Of a stretch of 64,000 nt of DNA, positions 22,713 through 33,965 are shown one piece after another. Both the position numbers and the translations under genes were made by a program. The stretch spans positions 27,252,956 to 27,316,955 of the forward strand of contig OZ024879.1 in assembly GCA_964017185.1 (NCBI GenBank), in the 5' to 3' direction. Origin of the DNA: Rugalucina vietnamica. Its lineage: Eukaryota; Mollusca; Bivalvia; Lucinida; Lucinidae. Each line of letters begins with the position of its first letter. Positions within the stretch are counted from its first letter, which is position 1. The notes below the pieces were generated by a model. That model was not told where the DNA came from and did not search any database. It worked only from the letters and a program-made list of their open reading frames with translations.

Positions 22713-24993
22713 TATTCTGGTATGCTTTCTCCTTTGTTTTAAAAGCCTGATTTTCTCTTGCTAACTGTTTTGATTCTTTTTGATACACAGTTTCTTTTGT
22801 CTTAAAACTAGGATCCTTTCTTGCAAATTGCTTTAATTCTCTTTCTCTTGTGTGAAACACTGGATCTTTTCTTGCAGATTGCTTTGATTCTTTCTGATAC
22901 ACAATCTCTTTTGTCTTAAAACTAGGATTTTTTCGGGCAGATTGCTTTGATTCTTTCTGATACACAATCTCTTTTGTCTTAAAACTAGGATCTTTTCTTG
23001 TACATTGCTTTGATTCTTTCTGATACACAATCTCTTTTGTCTTAAAACTAGGATTTTTTCGTGCAGATTGCTTTGATTCTTTCTGATACACAATCTCTTT
23101 TGTCTTAAAACTAGGATCTTTTCTTGAAGATTGCTTTGATTCTTTCTGATACACAATCTCTTTTGTCTTAAAACTAGGATCTTTTCTTGCACATTGCTTT
23201 GATTCTCTTTCTTTTGTTTGAAACATCAGGTCTTTTCTTGCAGATTGCTTTGATTTTTTCTGATACACAGTTTCTTTGGTCTTAAAACTAGGATTTTGTC
23301 TGGCAGATTGCTTTGATTTTTTCTGATACACAATTTCTTTAGCCTTAAAGCTAGGGTTTTTTCTGGCTGATTGCTTTGATTCTCTTTCTTTTGTTTGAAA
23401 CACTGGGTCTTTTCTTGCACATTGCTTTGATTCTCTTTCTCTTGTTTGAAACACTGGGTCTTTTCTTGCCAATTGTTTTGATTCTCTTTCTCTTGTTTGA
23501 AATGCTTCATTTTGTCTACATTTTCTTTTGTAATTTTTATAATATTCAGTGCGATGCTTAAACTTACTGGTCTTTAATTCTTTCTTTGATTCTTTAATTA
23601 ATGTGTTTGATGCATTACTGGATATGTTTTGTACTTTACTTTGTGCTTTGTTAGCTTGTTTCAATCTTTGATCCCTGAAGTAGGCTTCCATATTACTATT
23701 CATTTTACTTTTACAGCTCTGTGGTTCTTCAGTCTTCTTGATTTTGATAGGCAAAAAGTCAAACTGCAAGTTGGTGTCTAGATTTAAACTGTCATAGAAT
23801 GCATACATGTATGTAACTAGATCATCAATACTTGAGAAAGTTAACAAACAAGATGACCCATCATTAGAAGACAGCCCATTGTCACCATGGGAATGAGAAT
23901 CAAAAAACATATACATGCCATCCTTTTTAAATACAGCAGAACATATGGCCCCAATAGTTATAAGACCTGATGATACAGACATGAAGGCTAACTGTAAGGT
24001 ATCATGAAGTGTTGGCAAACCAATATTTTGGGTATCAATAAGAGGGCCACACACAATAGGCAGTTTTTCTAATGTAAATTTTCCTATCTCAACTTCAAAA
24101 TCATAAGGGATTTCATCTAAGCTCAGCAGACGATGATCAAAATTTCCATCTGATTTCAATCCGCTGATAACAGTTTGATAGAGAGCATCTCCTTCACATA
24201 GCACTTTATCTAGTATCTGGCTGTTATCTACATCATGACATAGTGAGTATGACAGCATACATAATGCATTGCATGTGCACTGAAATCCTCTTGAGTGCAG
24301 AGAAAATCTATCATCATTCTGGTGGAAACTTCCAAAGACCAAATTACCTGCATTCCAAAGCTGTTCAGACAATCTTACTGCTTGATAACATACCAAATCA
24401 TTGTTTACACATGTTTTTGCAGAATCATTGTTGAAATGATGCTGAGCTATAACATTTTTATCATGCTCTGTATGTTCTGTATGCTGTTTGAGCATTGTAT
24501 TTTCAAGAAAAGAGGCTATATTCTCTGTATTTTCTATATTCTCTTTGTCTTTATATGATTTTTCTATGACTCTTGATTGATATTCAGCATTAACATCAGG
24601 AAAAGTTTTTAGGATTACTGTTTCGAAATCTGACCGTACACTTGAGCTAACATTTTCTATTAGCTTGTTAAGATCAATAATTGCCTGTTTAAAATGACTA
24701 ATATCAGTATCCATACTATCAGATTTGCTGTCACATGATCTTTTCAAATTTCCTTTCAAATATCCTTTCTCAGTGACAAGGTTAACTGAACCTTGCACTA
24801 TGTCTTCTTTTTCTGTTTTTAATGAGGCCAGCTCCTCAGTCACGTCATGTAAGTTGTCCCTGTTTTCTGTTTTTAACGAGGCCAGCTCCTCAGTCATACA
24901 TAAATCATACTTACCTCTTTCACTTACCTCCCTACTGGCATTCACATTCCCCCTCTTCACCGCAGCTTTCTTCCAATCTTTTCTTCTAGGCAT
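22690..24993 (-). CDS. Helentron-encoded papain-like cysteine protease (C76/OTU-like) with repetitive basic tail
   Basis: This is a 767-aa frame starting MPRRKDWKKAAVKRG. Residues about 30-60 repeat EELASLKTE twice (coiled coil). About 205-430 form a predicted cysteine protease: SFHQNDDRFS, GFQCTCNALCMLSY (candidate nucleophile Cys, with upstream Gln), and MYMFFDSHSHGDNG (candidate Asp-x-His). This layout resembles the peptidase C76 (herpesvirus tegument-type deubiquitinase) fold, known from similar animal transposon proteins, so deubiquitinase activity is inferred. From about 515 to the end are roughly a dozen 15-24-aa repeats of the type KDPSFKTKEIVYQKESKQSA, strongly basic. It ends at TAA 22690, 11 bases before the next ATG and one frame away. 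A one-base shift in an A6 run could separate what was one polyprotein. Confidence 0.7.
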   Translation of the reverse strand: MPRRKDWKKAAVKRGNVNASREVSERGKYDLCMTEELASLKTENRDNLHDVTEELASLKTEKEDIVQGSVNLVTEKGYLKGNLKRSCDSKSDSMDTDISHFKQAIIDLNKLIENVSSSVRSDFETVILKTFPDVNAEYQSRVIEKSYKDKENIENTENIASFLENTMLKQHTEHTEHDKNVIAQHHFNNDSAKTCVNNDLVCYQAVRLSEQLWNAGNLVFGSFHQNDDRFSLHSRGFQCTCNALCMLSYSLCHDVDNSQILDKVLCEGDALYQTVISGLKSDGNFDHRLLSLDEIPYDFEVEIGKFTLEKLPIVCGPLIDTQNIGLPTLHDTLQLAFMSVSSGLITIGAICSAVFKKDGMYMFFDSHSHGDNGLSSNDGSSCLLTFSSIDDLVTYMYAFYDSLNLDTNLQFDFLPIKIKKTEEPQSCKSKMNSNMEAYFRDQRLKQANKAQSKVQNISSNASNTLIKESKKELKTSKFKHRTEYYKNYKRKCRQNEAFQTRERESKQLARKDPVFQTRERESKQCARKDPVFQTKERESKQSARKNPSFKAKEIVYQKKSKQSARQNPSFKTKETVYQKKSKQSARKDLMFQTKERESKQCARKDPSFKTKEIVYQKESKQSSRKDPSFKTKEIVYQKESKQSARKNPSFKTKEIVYQKESKQCTRKDPSFKTKEIVYQKESKQSARKNPSFKTKEIVYQKESKQSARKDPVFHTRERELKQFARKDPSFKTKETVYQKESKQLARENQAFKTKEKAYQNISKKKAR
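22750..23520 (-). repeat. Tandem repeat encoding the basic tail of the protease ORF
   Basis: About a dozen units share a core TTGCTTTGATTCTTTCTGATAC-type motif (+ strand) and CTTAAAACTAGGAT. Most are 72 or 45 bases long, so the reading frame is kept. Middle units (about 22870-23190) are nearly identical, which indicates recent expansion or gene conversion. Confidence 0.9.
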
Positions 24994-25012
24994 TCTTTAC
25001 CTGAAAATACAC

Positions 25013-25734
25013 AATTTTGTTTCATTACGAAAGTGTTTTAACAAGAATTTAGCTGCAAGCAAGGTTTTTAATATTCCCTGACCTGTGACATAATTACCCT
25101 GAAATGCAGTTTCAAATGCTAATGAAAGGAAAATCATGTTCAATGAATTCATGATTCAGTAGGAGCAATGCCTAAATATTAAGTATGTTGACAAATCTGT
25201 ACACTTCTTCTTGCACATCATAAACATGTCTGCCACACACTTTCGAAATATTCAATGATAATTAAAAATTCTACTTCAGATTTTTTCAAAATGTATTCCC
25301 TTTAGCATGGGCCAAGTTTCGTTCAAATTGGAACAAAAATGAATATTACATGTTAGCTATACTACAAAAAAAATTGCCTGTACGGAATAACGGAATGACT
25401 CAAAACAACATATTCCCTCAAACTAGATTTGGGGGTGGGGAGGTGACTACCAATATGTTCTATTACTTTCTCTGAAACATATTTTGTTATATATATGAAC
25501 ATCAGAATTCTTTAAACATTATCATATAATTTGTACATTTAAATGGTACTCAGCAAAGGGTATATACAGGATAAAAAGTGTGCTTTCCAGATCATCTTAT
25601 CTATGTAATTACAGTTGCAACTTGAATAGTTTTTCTTTACACATTTTTAGCAGACCCCTTCAATTTATGATATTTCAATTAGATATCTATTTCAAAGTAA
25701 GTTTTAGAAAAGCTAGCATAGTCGAAAGAACAGG

Positions 25735-25770
<36 letters not shown>

Positions 25771-25944
25771 AGGTTTCCTATCTGAGAATCACTCAATCAC
25801 TCAAAGGAATGATGCTCATTTTGTGTTGCACTTTCTTTTCTGGTGATATTATAGACAGGGTTTGAAATCTTATTGTATCAGTTCCAGAGCCTTGCTTTTT
25901 CCAATTTTGAACAACTACACAACTTTTTATACTCTAAGATAAAA
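25013..25944. other. Upstream Helentron non-coding DNA with (GA)n
   Basis: Just upstream of the protease ATG the minus strand reads TGTATTTTCAG|GTAAAG, which resembles a splice acceptor. An earlier non-coding exon is therefore possible. A (GA)n microsatellite lies at about 25737-25769. No coding domain was found. Confidence 0.4.
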
Positions 25945-26181
25945 TGAGCCGCATCGTGAGAAAACCGGATTTTTGCCTAGGCGAAAACAAAGGCGCAGAT
26001 CAGCTTCGCGGTAACCGCGAAGCTGATCAGCGCCTTTGTTTTCGCTACACGGATAGTACAATTTCTCTTCTTCTTAAATCCGAAATTTCAAGCTTCTAGC
26101 CTGCTTCTGTGACTGTACAGGTTGGTTTGTGTCAGACCTGGTCGGAAACCCCGAAGACTGGTTTTCTCGCGTCGCGGCTCA
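25945..26181. mobile_element. 237-bp MITE with central palindrome, copy 1
   Basis: The terminal inverted repeats are TGAGCCGCATCGTGAGAAAA and, inverted at the right, TGAGCCGCGACGCGAGAAAA. A 65-base palindrome at 25981-26045 pairs GCGAAAACAAAGGCGC with its reverse complement, with one mismatch. The copy at 40399-40635 has exactly the same length. It has no coding capacity. Confidence 0.85.
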
Positions 26182-26454
26182 AATATTTCCATTTATTTAT
26201 TTAAATTGTCATCTAATGATAGACTACTGATATCCATAGAATCTATTATACAGACTTAGGCATCTTATAGACAAGACCATGACCATTTATGATCTTTTCT
26301 TTCTGTAATGAGCATCACCTATATTCAGCTTTAGTCTATAATATACTTGAGTATATAATAAAATGTACTTTGCCTGATAGGTTATATTTTAATTATCATT
26401 TCTTGATAAATATGTTTGTAGATTTTCTTGCACATTATATTTCTGCAAATAGCT

Positions 26455-26690
26455 TTACTCTGACAGTGACAAGGTTATACTGAACCTTGCACTTTGTCTT
26501 TGTTTTCTGTATTTTAAATGAGGCCAGCTCCTCAGTCACGTCATGTAATTGTCTTTGTTTTCTGTTTTTACGAGGCCAGCTCCTCAGTCAAAGTAAAACA
26601 TTAACCTAACTAGTCATACTTATCTTTGTTGTCTTTACATTTCCCTTCTTAGTTCTTCTGATTCTCTTTCCATTTCTGAAAATATACAAA
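26455..26690 (-). pseudogene. Degenerate duplicate of the N-terminus of the Helentron protease ORF
   Basis: The block aligns by eye with 24770-25012, including both GAGGCCAGCTCCTCAGTCA repeats, ACTGAACCTTGCACT and CTTTCCATTTCTGAAAATA. It carries several indels, so the reading frame is lost. It ends at the equivalent of the ORF start region. This points to a partial tandem copy, or a second truncated Helentron next to the intact one. Confidence 0.7.
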
Positions 26691-27044
26691 AAGGACTAAA
26701 AATAAAACTTCTACAAAACTATTATTCTTTATATGATGCAATGGCTACCGCTTCCAACAAAGAGGCTTGAATCAGTGACATGTATACAAAGAATAGACAT
26801 CCCCACTTTTTAAGAGATCTCTAACATTTTTTTGAAAAAAAAAAAATAACGTATGGGATCCGCCATTTGGATTAAAGGTAAAGGTAAGCAATGATCTGGA
26901 ACTAGCACAATTAGAACTAAAATAAATGAAAATAAAATTGAGATCCTTTAAAAGCAGTGAGCATATTAATGAGAAAAGGGATGGGCCATAGTAATACTGT
27001 GACGAAACAATTTTAGTTGCAAAAGTCACATAAAATGTAGTAGA
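26691..27044. other. No recognisable gene
   Basis: This is AT-rich DNA between the ORF duplicate and the 325-bp tandem repeats. The only notable feature is an A-run at about 26836. Confidence 0.3.
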
Positions 27045-28250
27045 CTACTTGATAAAGATTTCTGCAAAAACAAAATTCAAATATATCTGCAACTGAACCA
27101 GAAAAATAGCCAATTTCCACTTTTCTCATTATAAGTCCATGGAAACTTCAAGTTGCCATAACAATCAGATTTCTTATTTGACTGAAATAAAAAACACAAA
27201 TTATGTAGAGACTACTGTCAGGAACATGTATACAAAGTACAGGCTTCATGCCGTAGACGGTTTCTGAGGAGAAGATTATTAAATGTTTTTCAAAATTTTG
27301 CCCTTTATGTGGCCCCAGCAATCAATCAAAATAAAGAATTAGGAAAACAGGTCACGTGAAACGTAAATATCTATTCAATAAACATTTCTGCAAAAACAAA
27401 ACTTAAGACTTAGTATCTGCAATTGGACCAGAAAAATAGCCTATTTCCACTTTTCCCATTATAAGTCTATGGAAACTTTAAGATGTCATAGCAACCAGAG
27501 TTCTTATCTAACTGGAATAAAAATCACAAATTATGTAGAGGCTAGTGTCAGGAACATGTATACAAAGTACAGAATTCATCCACTTGACAGTTTCTGAGGA
27601 GAAGATTTTTGAATGTTTTTTTCAAAATTTTGCCCTTTATGGGGCCCCAGCAACCAATCAAAATAAAGGATTAGGACAAAACTCACAAGAAACGTCAAAC
27701 ACTACTCAATAAACATTTCTGCAAAAACAAAATTCAAATGTCTACAATTTTAGCGGAAAAGTAGCTGATTTCCACTTTTCCCATTATAAGTCAATGGAAA
27801 CTTTAAGTTGCCATAGCAACCAGAGTTCTTATCCGCCTGGAATAAAAAACACAAATTAAGTAGAGGCCACTGTCAGGAACGTGTATACAAAGTACAGGCT
27901 TAATCCCTTTGACAGTTTCTGAGAAGAAGATTTTTGAATGTTTTTCGAAATTTTGCCCTATATGGGGCCCCTGCAACCAATCAAAATAAAGAATTAGGAC
28001 AAAAGTCACATGAAACGTAGAGGACTACTCAATAAACATTTCTGCAAAAACAAAATTCAAATATCTCCAACAAGACAGCAAAAACTGGCAATTTTCACTT
28101 TTTTCCATTATAAGTCTATGGGAAGCATAAGTTACCATAGTAACCAGAGTCCTTATCCGATCAAAACAAAAAACACAATTATTCTTTCCCCCTTCCTGTA
28201 GATGGTGTATGTGTAATATGAGAACAATCTGCCTAGCGGTTTCAGAGAAG
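27045..28250. repeat. Four tandem copies of a ~325-bp repeat
   Basis: Copies start with ATTTCTGCAAAAACAAAA at about 27058, 27385, 27715 and 28038. Each continues through CCACTTTTC, CATTATAAGTC, ATGGAAAC, GTCAGGAACATGTATACAAA and TTTGCCCTNTATGGGGCCCC. The last unit changes near 28180. The array ends against the (GAC)n/hairpin terminus, so it is probably subterminal Helentron DNA. Confidence 0.85.
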
Positions 28251-28261
28251 AAGATCTTTGA

Positions 28262-28365
28262 AATTGTGGACGACGACGACGGACGGACGACGGACGACGG
28301 ACGGACGCCGGAGCATGGGTATACTATAAGCTCACCTATGAGCCTTCGGCTCAGGTGAGCTAAAA
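28262..28365. repeat. (GAC)n tract and hairpin terminus of a Helitron-like element
   Basis: GACGACGACGACGG repeats lead into GGTATACTATAAGCTCACC and then the hairpin GAGCC-TTC-GGCTC followed by AGGTGAGCTAAAAA. The same hairpin terminus appears at about 14575 and 14865. It is proposed as the boundary of the Helentron. Confidence 0.55.
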
Positions 28366-28439
28366 ATATTTTACGGGGGTGAAGGGGTTGTCACCTCTTA
28401 TCTTTGGACTCAGCTGCGTTTCGACTACAAGAATTTATT

Positions 28440-28600
28440 ATAGACACCTTTATGACTTAGTGGTAAGGACACTTGCCTTTTTCAGTGGTCTTGGGTTCGA
28501 TTCCTGACTTCTTCAGCTTGCCGTTTCCATATGACTTAAGATGTTACCTGGGCGTAGAACACGACGCCAAAGAACGAGAAACTTTCCTATGCAAACAGAA
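28440..28600 (+). mobile_element. tRNA-derived SINE
   Basis: An A-box-like stretch (TGACTTAGTGGTAAGG, about 28453-28468) and a B box (GGGTTCGATTCC, 28493-28504) sit at tRNA spacing. They are followed by an unrelated body (ACTTAAGATGTTACCTGGGC). The cloverleaf is not intact, so it is a SINE head rather than a functional tRNA. Confidence 0.6.
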
Positions 28601-28838
28601 GCTTCCGAACTCGTCAAAGAGTATGACAAAACAAAACAAGTAAGCACTGTAAATTAGAAATGGATAGAAATGGAAAATCTTGAAGTAACGAAAACAACAC
28701 CAGCAGCATCATTAAATCACAAGCAGTAAATTCAAGAGAAGAACTTCGCCGCACACCCATCACTACAAGCAGGAGTCGATCCTGTCAATTCTTTCTCCAC
28801 CTGCAAGAAATTCACGCGGCAAAGAAAGTGTCCAAAAT

Positions 28839-29030
28839 ATGGCGACGAACACCACTCAAACCAGCGACTCCTATGGGAATAACGAATCCCGGCCCTGTGC
28901 ATCATCATTTTCGACATCGCCGGTGGCAATAATGTCCCCTCTGTCTGTCTATTCCGATGTTGTGCAGAGTCACAGTCGACATTGTATATGTGGCAGCTCT
29001 GGATGGTTTATCTCTAATCTTATAATGTAG
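28839..29030 (+). CDS. Possible host-gene exon, unrecognised
   Basis: An ATG at 28839 opens 63 codons: MATNTTQTSDSYGNNESRP, then SSFSTSPVAIMSPLSVYSDV. The Ser/Thr-rich composition and balanced GC differ from the AT-rich surroundings, and no repeat covers it. There is no recognisable domain. The upstream sequence could be a 5' UTR (the ATG is preceded by AAAAT). It may be a first exon or chance. Transcript evidence is needed to decide. Confidence 0.2.
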   Translation: MATNTTQTSDSYGNNESRPCASSFSTSPVAIMSPLSVYSDVVQSHSRHCICGSSGWFISNLIM

Positions 29031-29520
29031 CACCTGAAATCGCCCCTTCAGAATGCTAAACGTTTGCCCAGCCAGAACATGGTCTTTATTGGAGATGTAT
29101 ACGCTCTTCAGCAGGTGTGGCTGGTGCTAAGACAGGGGTCATCAAGAAAGACCGACAGGAATAACCCGAGTCTCCCAGACGGAGTCCGTCATGTTGTCCT
29201 AAAGTAGAATCTGAAAAAAAAAACATGTAATAATTATATGGGTGGTGTGATGCTAAAGAGAACCAGCCCCATAACAGTTGATATTGAGAAACTCATGAAT
29301 TGTCATTTTATATTCCCCCAACAGACAAACATAGATTTCTTGAAAAAGTTCTAGTGATTGGACACACATTGTGTATACAATTGTGCATTTGCAGGGTTTT
29401 ATACATCTCATAAATATTTTAAGACAATGATTTTGTGGGATAGTTCACTTTAGGATTGATTTTATCCTATTATCTCGTGTGACTAAGCCACGCTGAACTA
29501 TCCTTCACAAATATAGTTTT

Positions 29521-29598
29521 AAATCAGAGGACCAATTGTCCTGTAAACGCTCACCTGAGATCTGATATATACACCAGTAAAATCATATACATATATAG
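29521..29598 (+). repeat. Left end of a Helitron-like element, cut by the Gypsy LTR
   Basis: CAGAGGACCAATTGTCCTGT followed by GCTCACCTGAG matches the terminus at 15066. The sequence stops at 29598, where the Gypsy-1 LTR begins. The target DNA of Gypsy-1 was therefore itself an older repeat. Confidence 0.5.
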
Positions 29599-32592
29599 TG
29601 CAAGGTCACAGGGGTCAAGGTCACTAGTGCATTACATGGACCTTCACCGCTATAAACCAGGCAGGAGGGGGAAGATATGTCCGTGCGCTCAGGGATGTCT
29701 GTAAAGTCGGATTCTGTATAACCAGTTTCTGATCATTGCCTCTATCTGATCAAAGCTTCTATAAGCCATTGCTTTCTTTCACTTATGCTTTGCGCCATTG
29801 GACTTATCATCGGTCAGGATGAGTGTAGATGGAGCGATACCAGTACTAGTTTATTTATGAATGAGTAACTGACCACTGCATGAGATGGCAATGCATATAT
29901 TTTGATTGAGAGACGGCAAAGGGAGAAGGGGTAACTAAGGCGTACAGGATTTCAGTTTAATAAAATATATATATAAAAAAACTTTATTCTGATTTTTGTA
30001 CACTTAATATCCATATTTCACCCATAAAGGGTTTTATGTATTACTCTCTCTTTCATCTCAAGCGGCGCCAGAGTCTGTAAAGAGTTCTCTCCCCTTTCCC
30101 TTTTAGCCCCACTGTTACAATTCGTATAGGTACTATAGAGCATTCTCTCCACTCGCTATTCTCACCGTCGCGTACTCTGTTTCTGACTTTCTTTATAAAG
30201 GGTCATTCAAGGTCATCATGAGGTCATGGCAAGGTCAAGGTTATATATCAAGTTGACCACATCTTAGTGGAAGGCGTCCATTTCAAAGATCTGATTAAAC
30301 CTGAAACATGCACATAATACATGTACGTATAAGTATTAAAAATCTCTTAAAATCCTTTAAACCTTATGATTTGATAAATTTTAAAAGGAGTCTGAGCACC
30401 ACATAACTTATGCATAGCCCCGACGAATTATTTATTTAATCTGAGAAAAGTTAATGTAGGAAAATTTCTTATAAAACACTAGCAAAACGAGCGTATGAGT
30501 CCTTAATCATGAAACTAAAGACACTAGCATAACTAGTGTATGCTGGAAGTATCAGCATAACTGAAACATGGTCCAGTGGCCTTTACTTATTAGTTCATAC
30601 TTAAGCTTGCTTTTAAAGGAAAATTATTTAAACTTTTAAATTATCTACACTATGGAAAGTATGTCATATAAGATTAACTGTAACATCTTGAAACATGAAA
30701 CTTTTTCAACGAGAAAGAAGTACTACATCTCTCAGGCCGCCCTGTGCTTTATACTATGCACATCCGTCACAAAGTATAACGTTCTGCATTCTTTTCTGTT
30801 GTCTTCCACAGCGTCCGCGCTGACATGCTTCTATAGTATGTTTCTCGAAAGGCCCACGGCGTGTATTAAAGGTCAAACACCGAGCCACTTTAGCGAAGGT
30901 TCCAGCGGTCTTGGAAGGAGCCTGAAAGTCTAGATCTTATACAATACAACTAATATATTCAAAGTTAAACAGGAAAAGTAAAAAGCAAACCGCAACATCT
31001 TCAGAATGTCAATTGCAACCAAACATTGGCCTCCATGCTTACTTCTTTCTCTCTAGGCTGCTTATCCAAAATTAATACTTATTGAAACAAACAGAATCTC
31101 GAGCTTTTCGTCCAAGAACTACTAGGCAGAAGGCCGCTCAAAGGATACAGTTTCTTTATATACTCGGCACTTCGTCGCGTTGGTAGAATCGGGTCAAGTC
31201 GATAGGTACATTTTCCTTGGAAAATATTAAACCTTTGCATAGTATGAGACCCGCAGAAAGTCATCTACAATTTAGAAATTAAATTAATAATTATTTTATC
31301 AAGTATTCCTGGTCAAACGTCTCTCTATAGAGCTGAAAATCTTGCCATTCTTGCGTTACCGTAAAGTTTGTAACCTTAACGAAAGTGCTTAATTGACGGA
31401 ACAGCCGATTGATGGCTTCCAAAGTTCCCGCGAACTGTCAAAAATGTTTCGAAGTCCTATTCTTAAATACATGGATTTAGATATCACAACTGGTGTAGGT
31501 TGATAGAGTCTAGCGAGGATTAATTGTCTCTGCAGGTAATTTGTATGTCAGACTTGTGTGGGCATGTTGCGGCGTCGTCGTAATCTTTGTCATTAGTTTT
31601 TGCGACTTTCGAAATGTAAACATTCATTTGTCTACAAGAGCAAGCTGTTATTGTATCTTTTTAGCAGGGCGGATATGTAACAATTTTTTGAGGGATCGTG
31701 CACTTTTTGATAAAAGCATGAAACTTTGCACAGAGGTAGATTTATAATTATAAAAATTTTTGAGGGTCAGTGCCACGTAAAATTTGGCCTGTGATGGCGG
31801 CCATCTTGAATTTCAAAATGGCCGCATCTTGCATATAAAGCCAATACATATGGGTATCAATTTGCTGTGCTGCTTTCCTTTAAAGCGTTAAAAACCAGTT
31901 ACATTAACAAAACATAATAAGCTATCTCACTATACATAGAAATTACTAAACAGTCCAAGATGGCGACCATTTTCAAAGATGGCCGCCATTTATTTACGAA
32001 AACCAAGTCAGTTTGATAAAAACATGGCACATATAATATTGAAAAAAATAAATAAATAAAAAAAAATATTGAAAATGCTTACAGGCGTATTATTGTAGAG
32101 TCATAAATTCAAGATTCATGTAATCCCCCCCCCCCCCCCCCAAAAAAAAAAAAAAGAAAAAAAGAAATACAATAAAATAAAATAAAAAAAAACAATAAAT
32201 AAATAAATAAAACATTGCCATGCAAAAAAAATGTTCTGTCAGAAATTGCCGTCCATTTTCAGATTCTTTATTAATAGGTTATAAAATGATTACCGAAAAT
32301 CTGTCTCTTTATTTAATTTTACTTACACTCAAGTACCTTAAACTCAAATTCAAGATTAAAAAATGTCAAGAATAAGGCTAAGTTTCTAAATGCCCACCAT
32401 AATTAGCATCTTAACAATGAAATATTTTATATGACATATATGGACACTTTAAGATTTTGAAACTGGATGGAATTTACTTCTTGTGAATTAGGTATTTTCT
32501 ATTTTAGCCAGAATCTAACTTGTCTGTATGATTTCAGATTTATAATGTATTTCAGCATGACATTCAGGATGGCTGCCAGTGAAGTAGTACAG

Positions 32593-33912
32593 GTGCATTC
32601 AGTTATTAATATACCTTCGATATTCAGAAATAAATTGACAACTCTTCTTGTTTTTTAACAATCGTCACTGGCAAGAAATAAACAACTGTATTGAGTGTTA
32701 ATATTTACTCTGTATATAAAACTTCCAGATCTTGTGATGTTGTATGCCTAAATTGATTACATATTAATGTATGGAATCAAATTGTTAAGAAAAATCGCTG
32801 ATTTTCGAGTTTCAAAGATTCCATACGGAACCATAGTTAATGGTTTGTGATGTTGTTTTTAATTTATGTAGGAATAACCATTTTTGTACTAAGGCTGAAA
32901 ATTTGGTGTCTTTATGAGCACTCTTTACAATGGTACACCCTGATTTTTAATCGATGTGCATTTATGAATTTCATGATAAAGCGGCTGTTGCAATATAAAG
33001 TTAAGCATGCGACTGTTATTTTGCAAGAAAACTTATATTCCGCTAAGAAGAAATAGTCATTGTCGGGCTCCTTTATGAGGTAAGCATGCCTTAAAGCACT
33101 GTGGATTCACACTTGGCGTTGTATTCTGCCAAAACATCAGTTGGCATTTCATTATACAGTTCCATTATTTGTTCTTCCACACGGAATACCATAGTGGGCT
33201 TAATTTATTGTTAGGCAATGACTCATATCTCCTCTTCTTGACATTTCAAACCTCTTCTGTAGGGTTTATTATACCAAAAAAGGATACGAAAAGAATTAGT
33301 ATATATGCAAGGCAGCATTATTTGTATTAATTCTAAAACCGCAAAACACATTTTGATATTAAAGAAACGTCTGTGTTTGAATGTCCTAGTGATTCCCTTG
33401 GCTTACAATCTATACAAGAGGTTTGAAATGTCATTAAGATGAGCTGTGTGTGATAGCCTGATATTGAAAAGCTTTGTGAAAGTTCCAGCCCCCTATGTTA
33501 TTCTGTGTCAAGAAAACAAATCAAGAAACTGTATGATGAAATTCAAACCCACGTTTAAGGATATAAAGCCAGAGGTGTCTTCATGGTGCTTTAAGACATG
33601 CTTACCTGAAGAAGGAATCCACTTGCGCGCTTTCTCCGTACAACCTTCCTTGTGGAATATTAATTTTCTTGCAAAATAACACTGACATACTTACTTTTAT
33701 TTATTGTAACAACCGCTTTACCATGAAATTCTAAAATGCACATTCAATGAAAATCAGGGTGTAATTTTGTAAATAGTGCTCATAAAGACACCAAATTTTT
33801 AGACTTAGTAGAAAAATTGATTACTCTTTCATAAATTATAAACAAAATTACAAACCATTATTCATGGTTCCTTGTGGAATCTTTGAAACTCGAAAATCAG
33901 CGTTTTTTTTTT

Positions 33913-33965
<53 letters not shown>

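Larger units (their letters stand above)
15066..28365 (-). mobile_element. Helentron (Helitron2-type rolling-circle transposon), probable full extent
   Basis: The minus-strand genes at 17401-24993 identify a Helentron. Proposed ends are at 15066 (CAGAGGACCAATGGTCCTGC with GCTCACCTGAG inside) and 28365 (AGCTCACC...GGCTCAGGTGAGCT). The ends share an inverted GCTCACCTGAG / CTCAGGTGAGC, as expected for the asymmetric terminal repeats described for Helentrons. A (GAC)n tract and 325-bp tandem repeats precede the right end. Nested inside are a SINE head (15168), a MITE (25945) and a degenerate duplicate of the first coding segment (26455). The gene identification is strong. The exact ends are inferred and could belong to a shorter non-autonomous relative. 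Confidence 0.5.
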
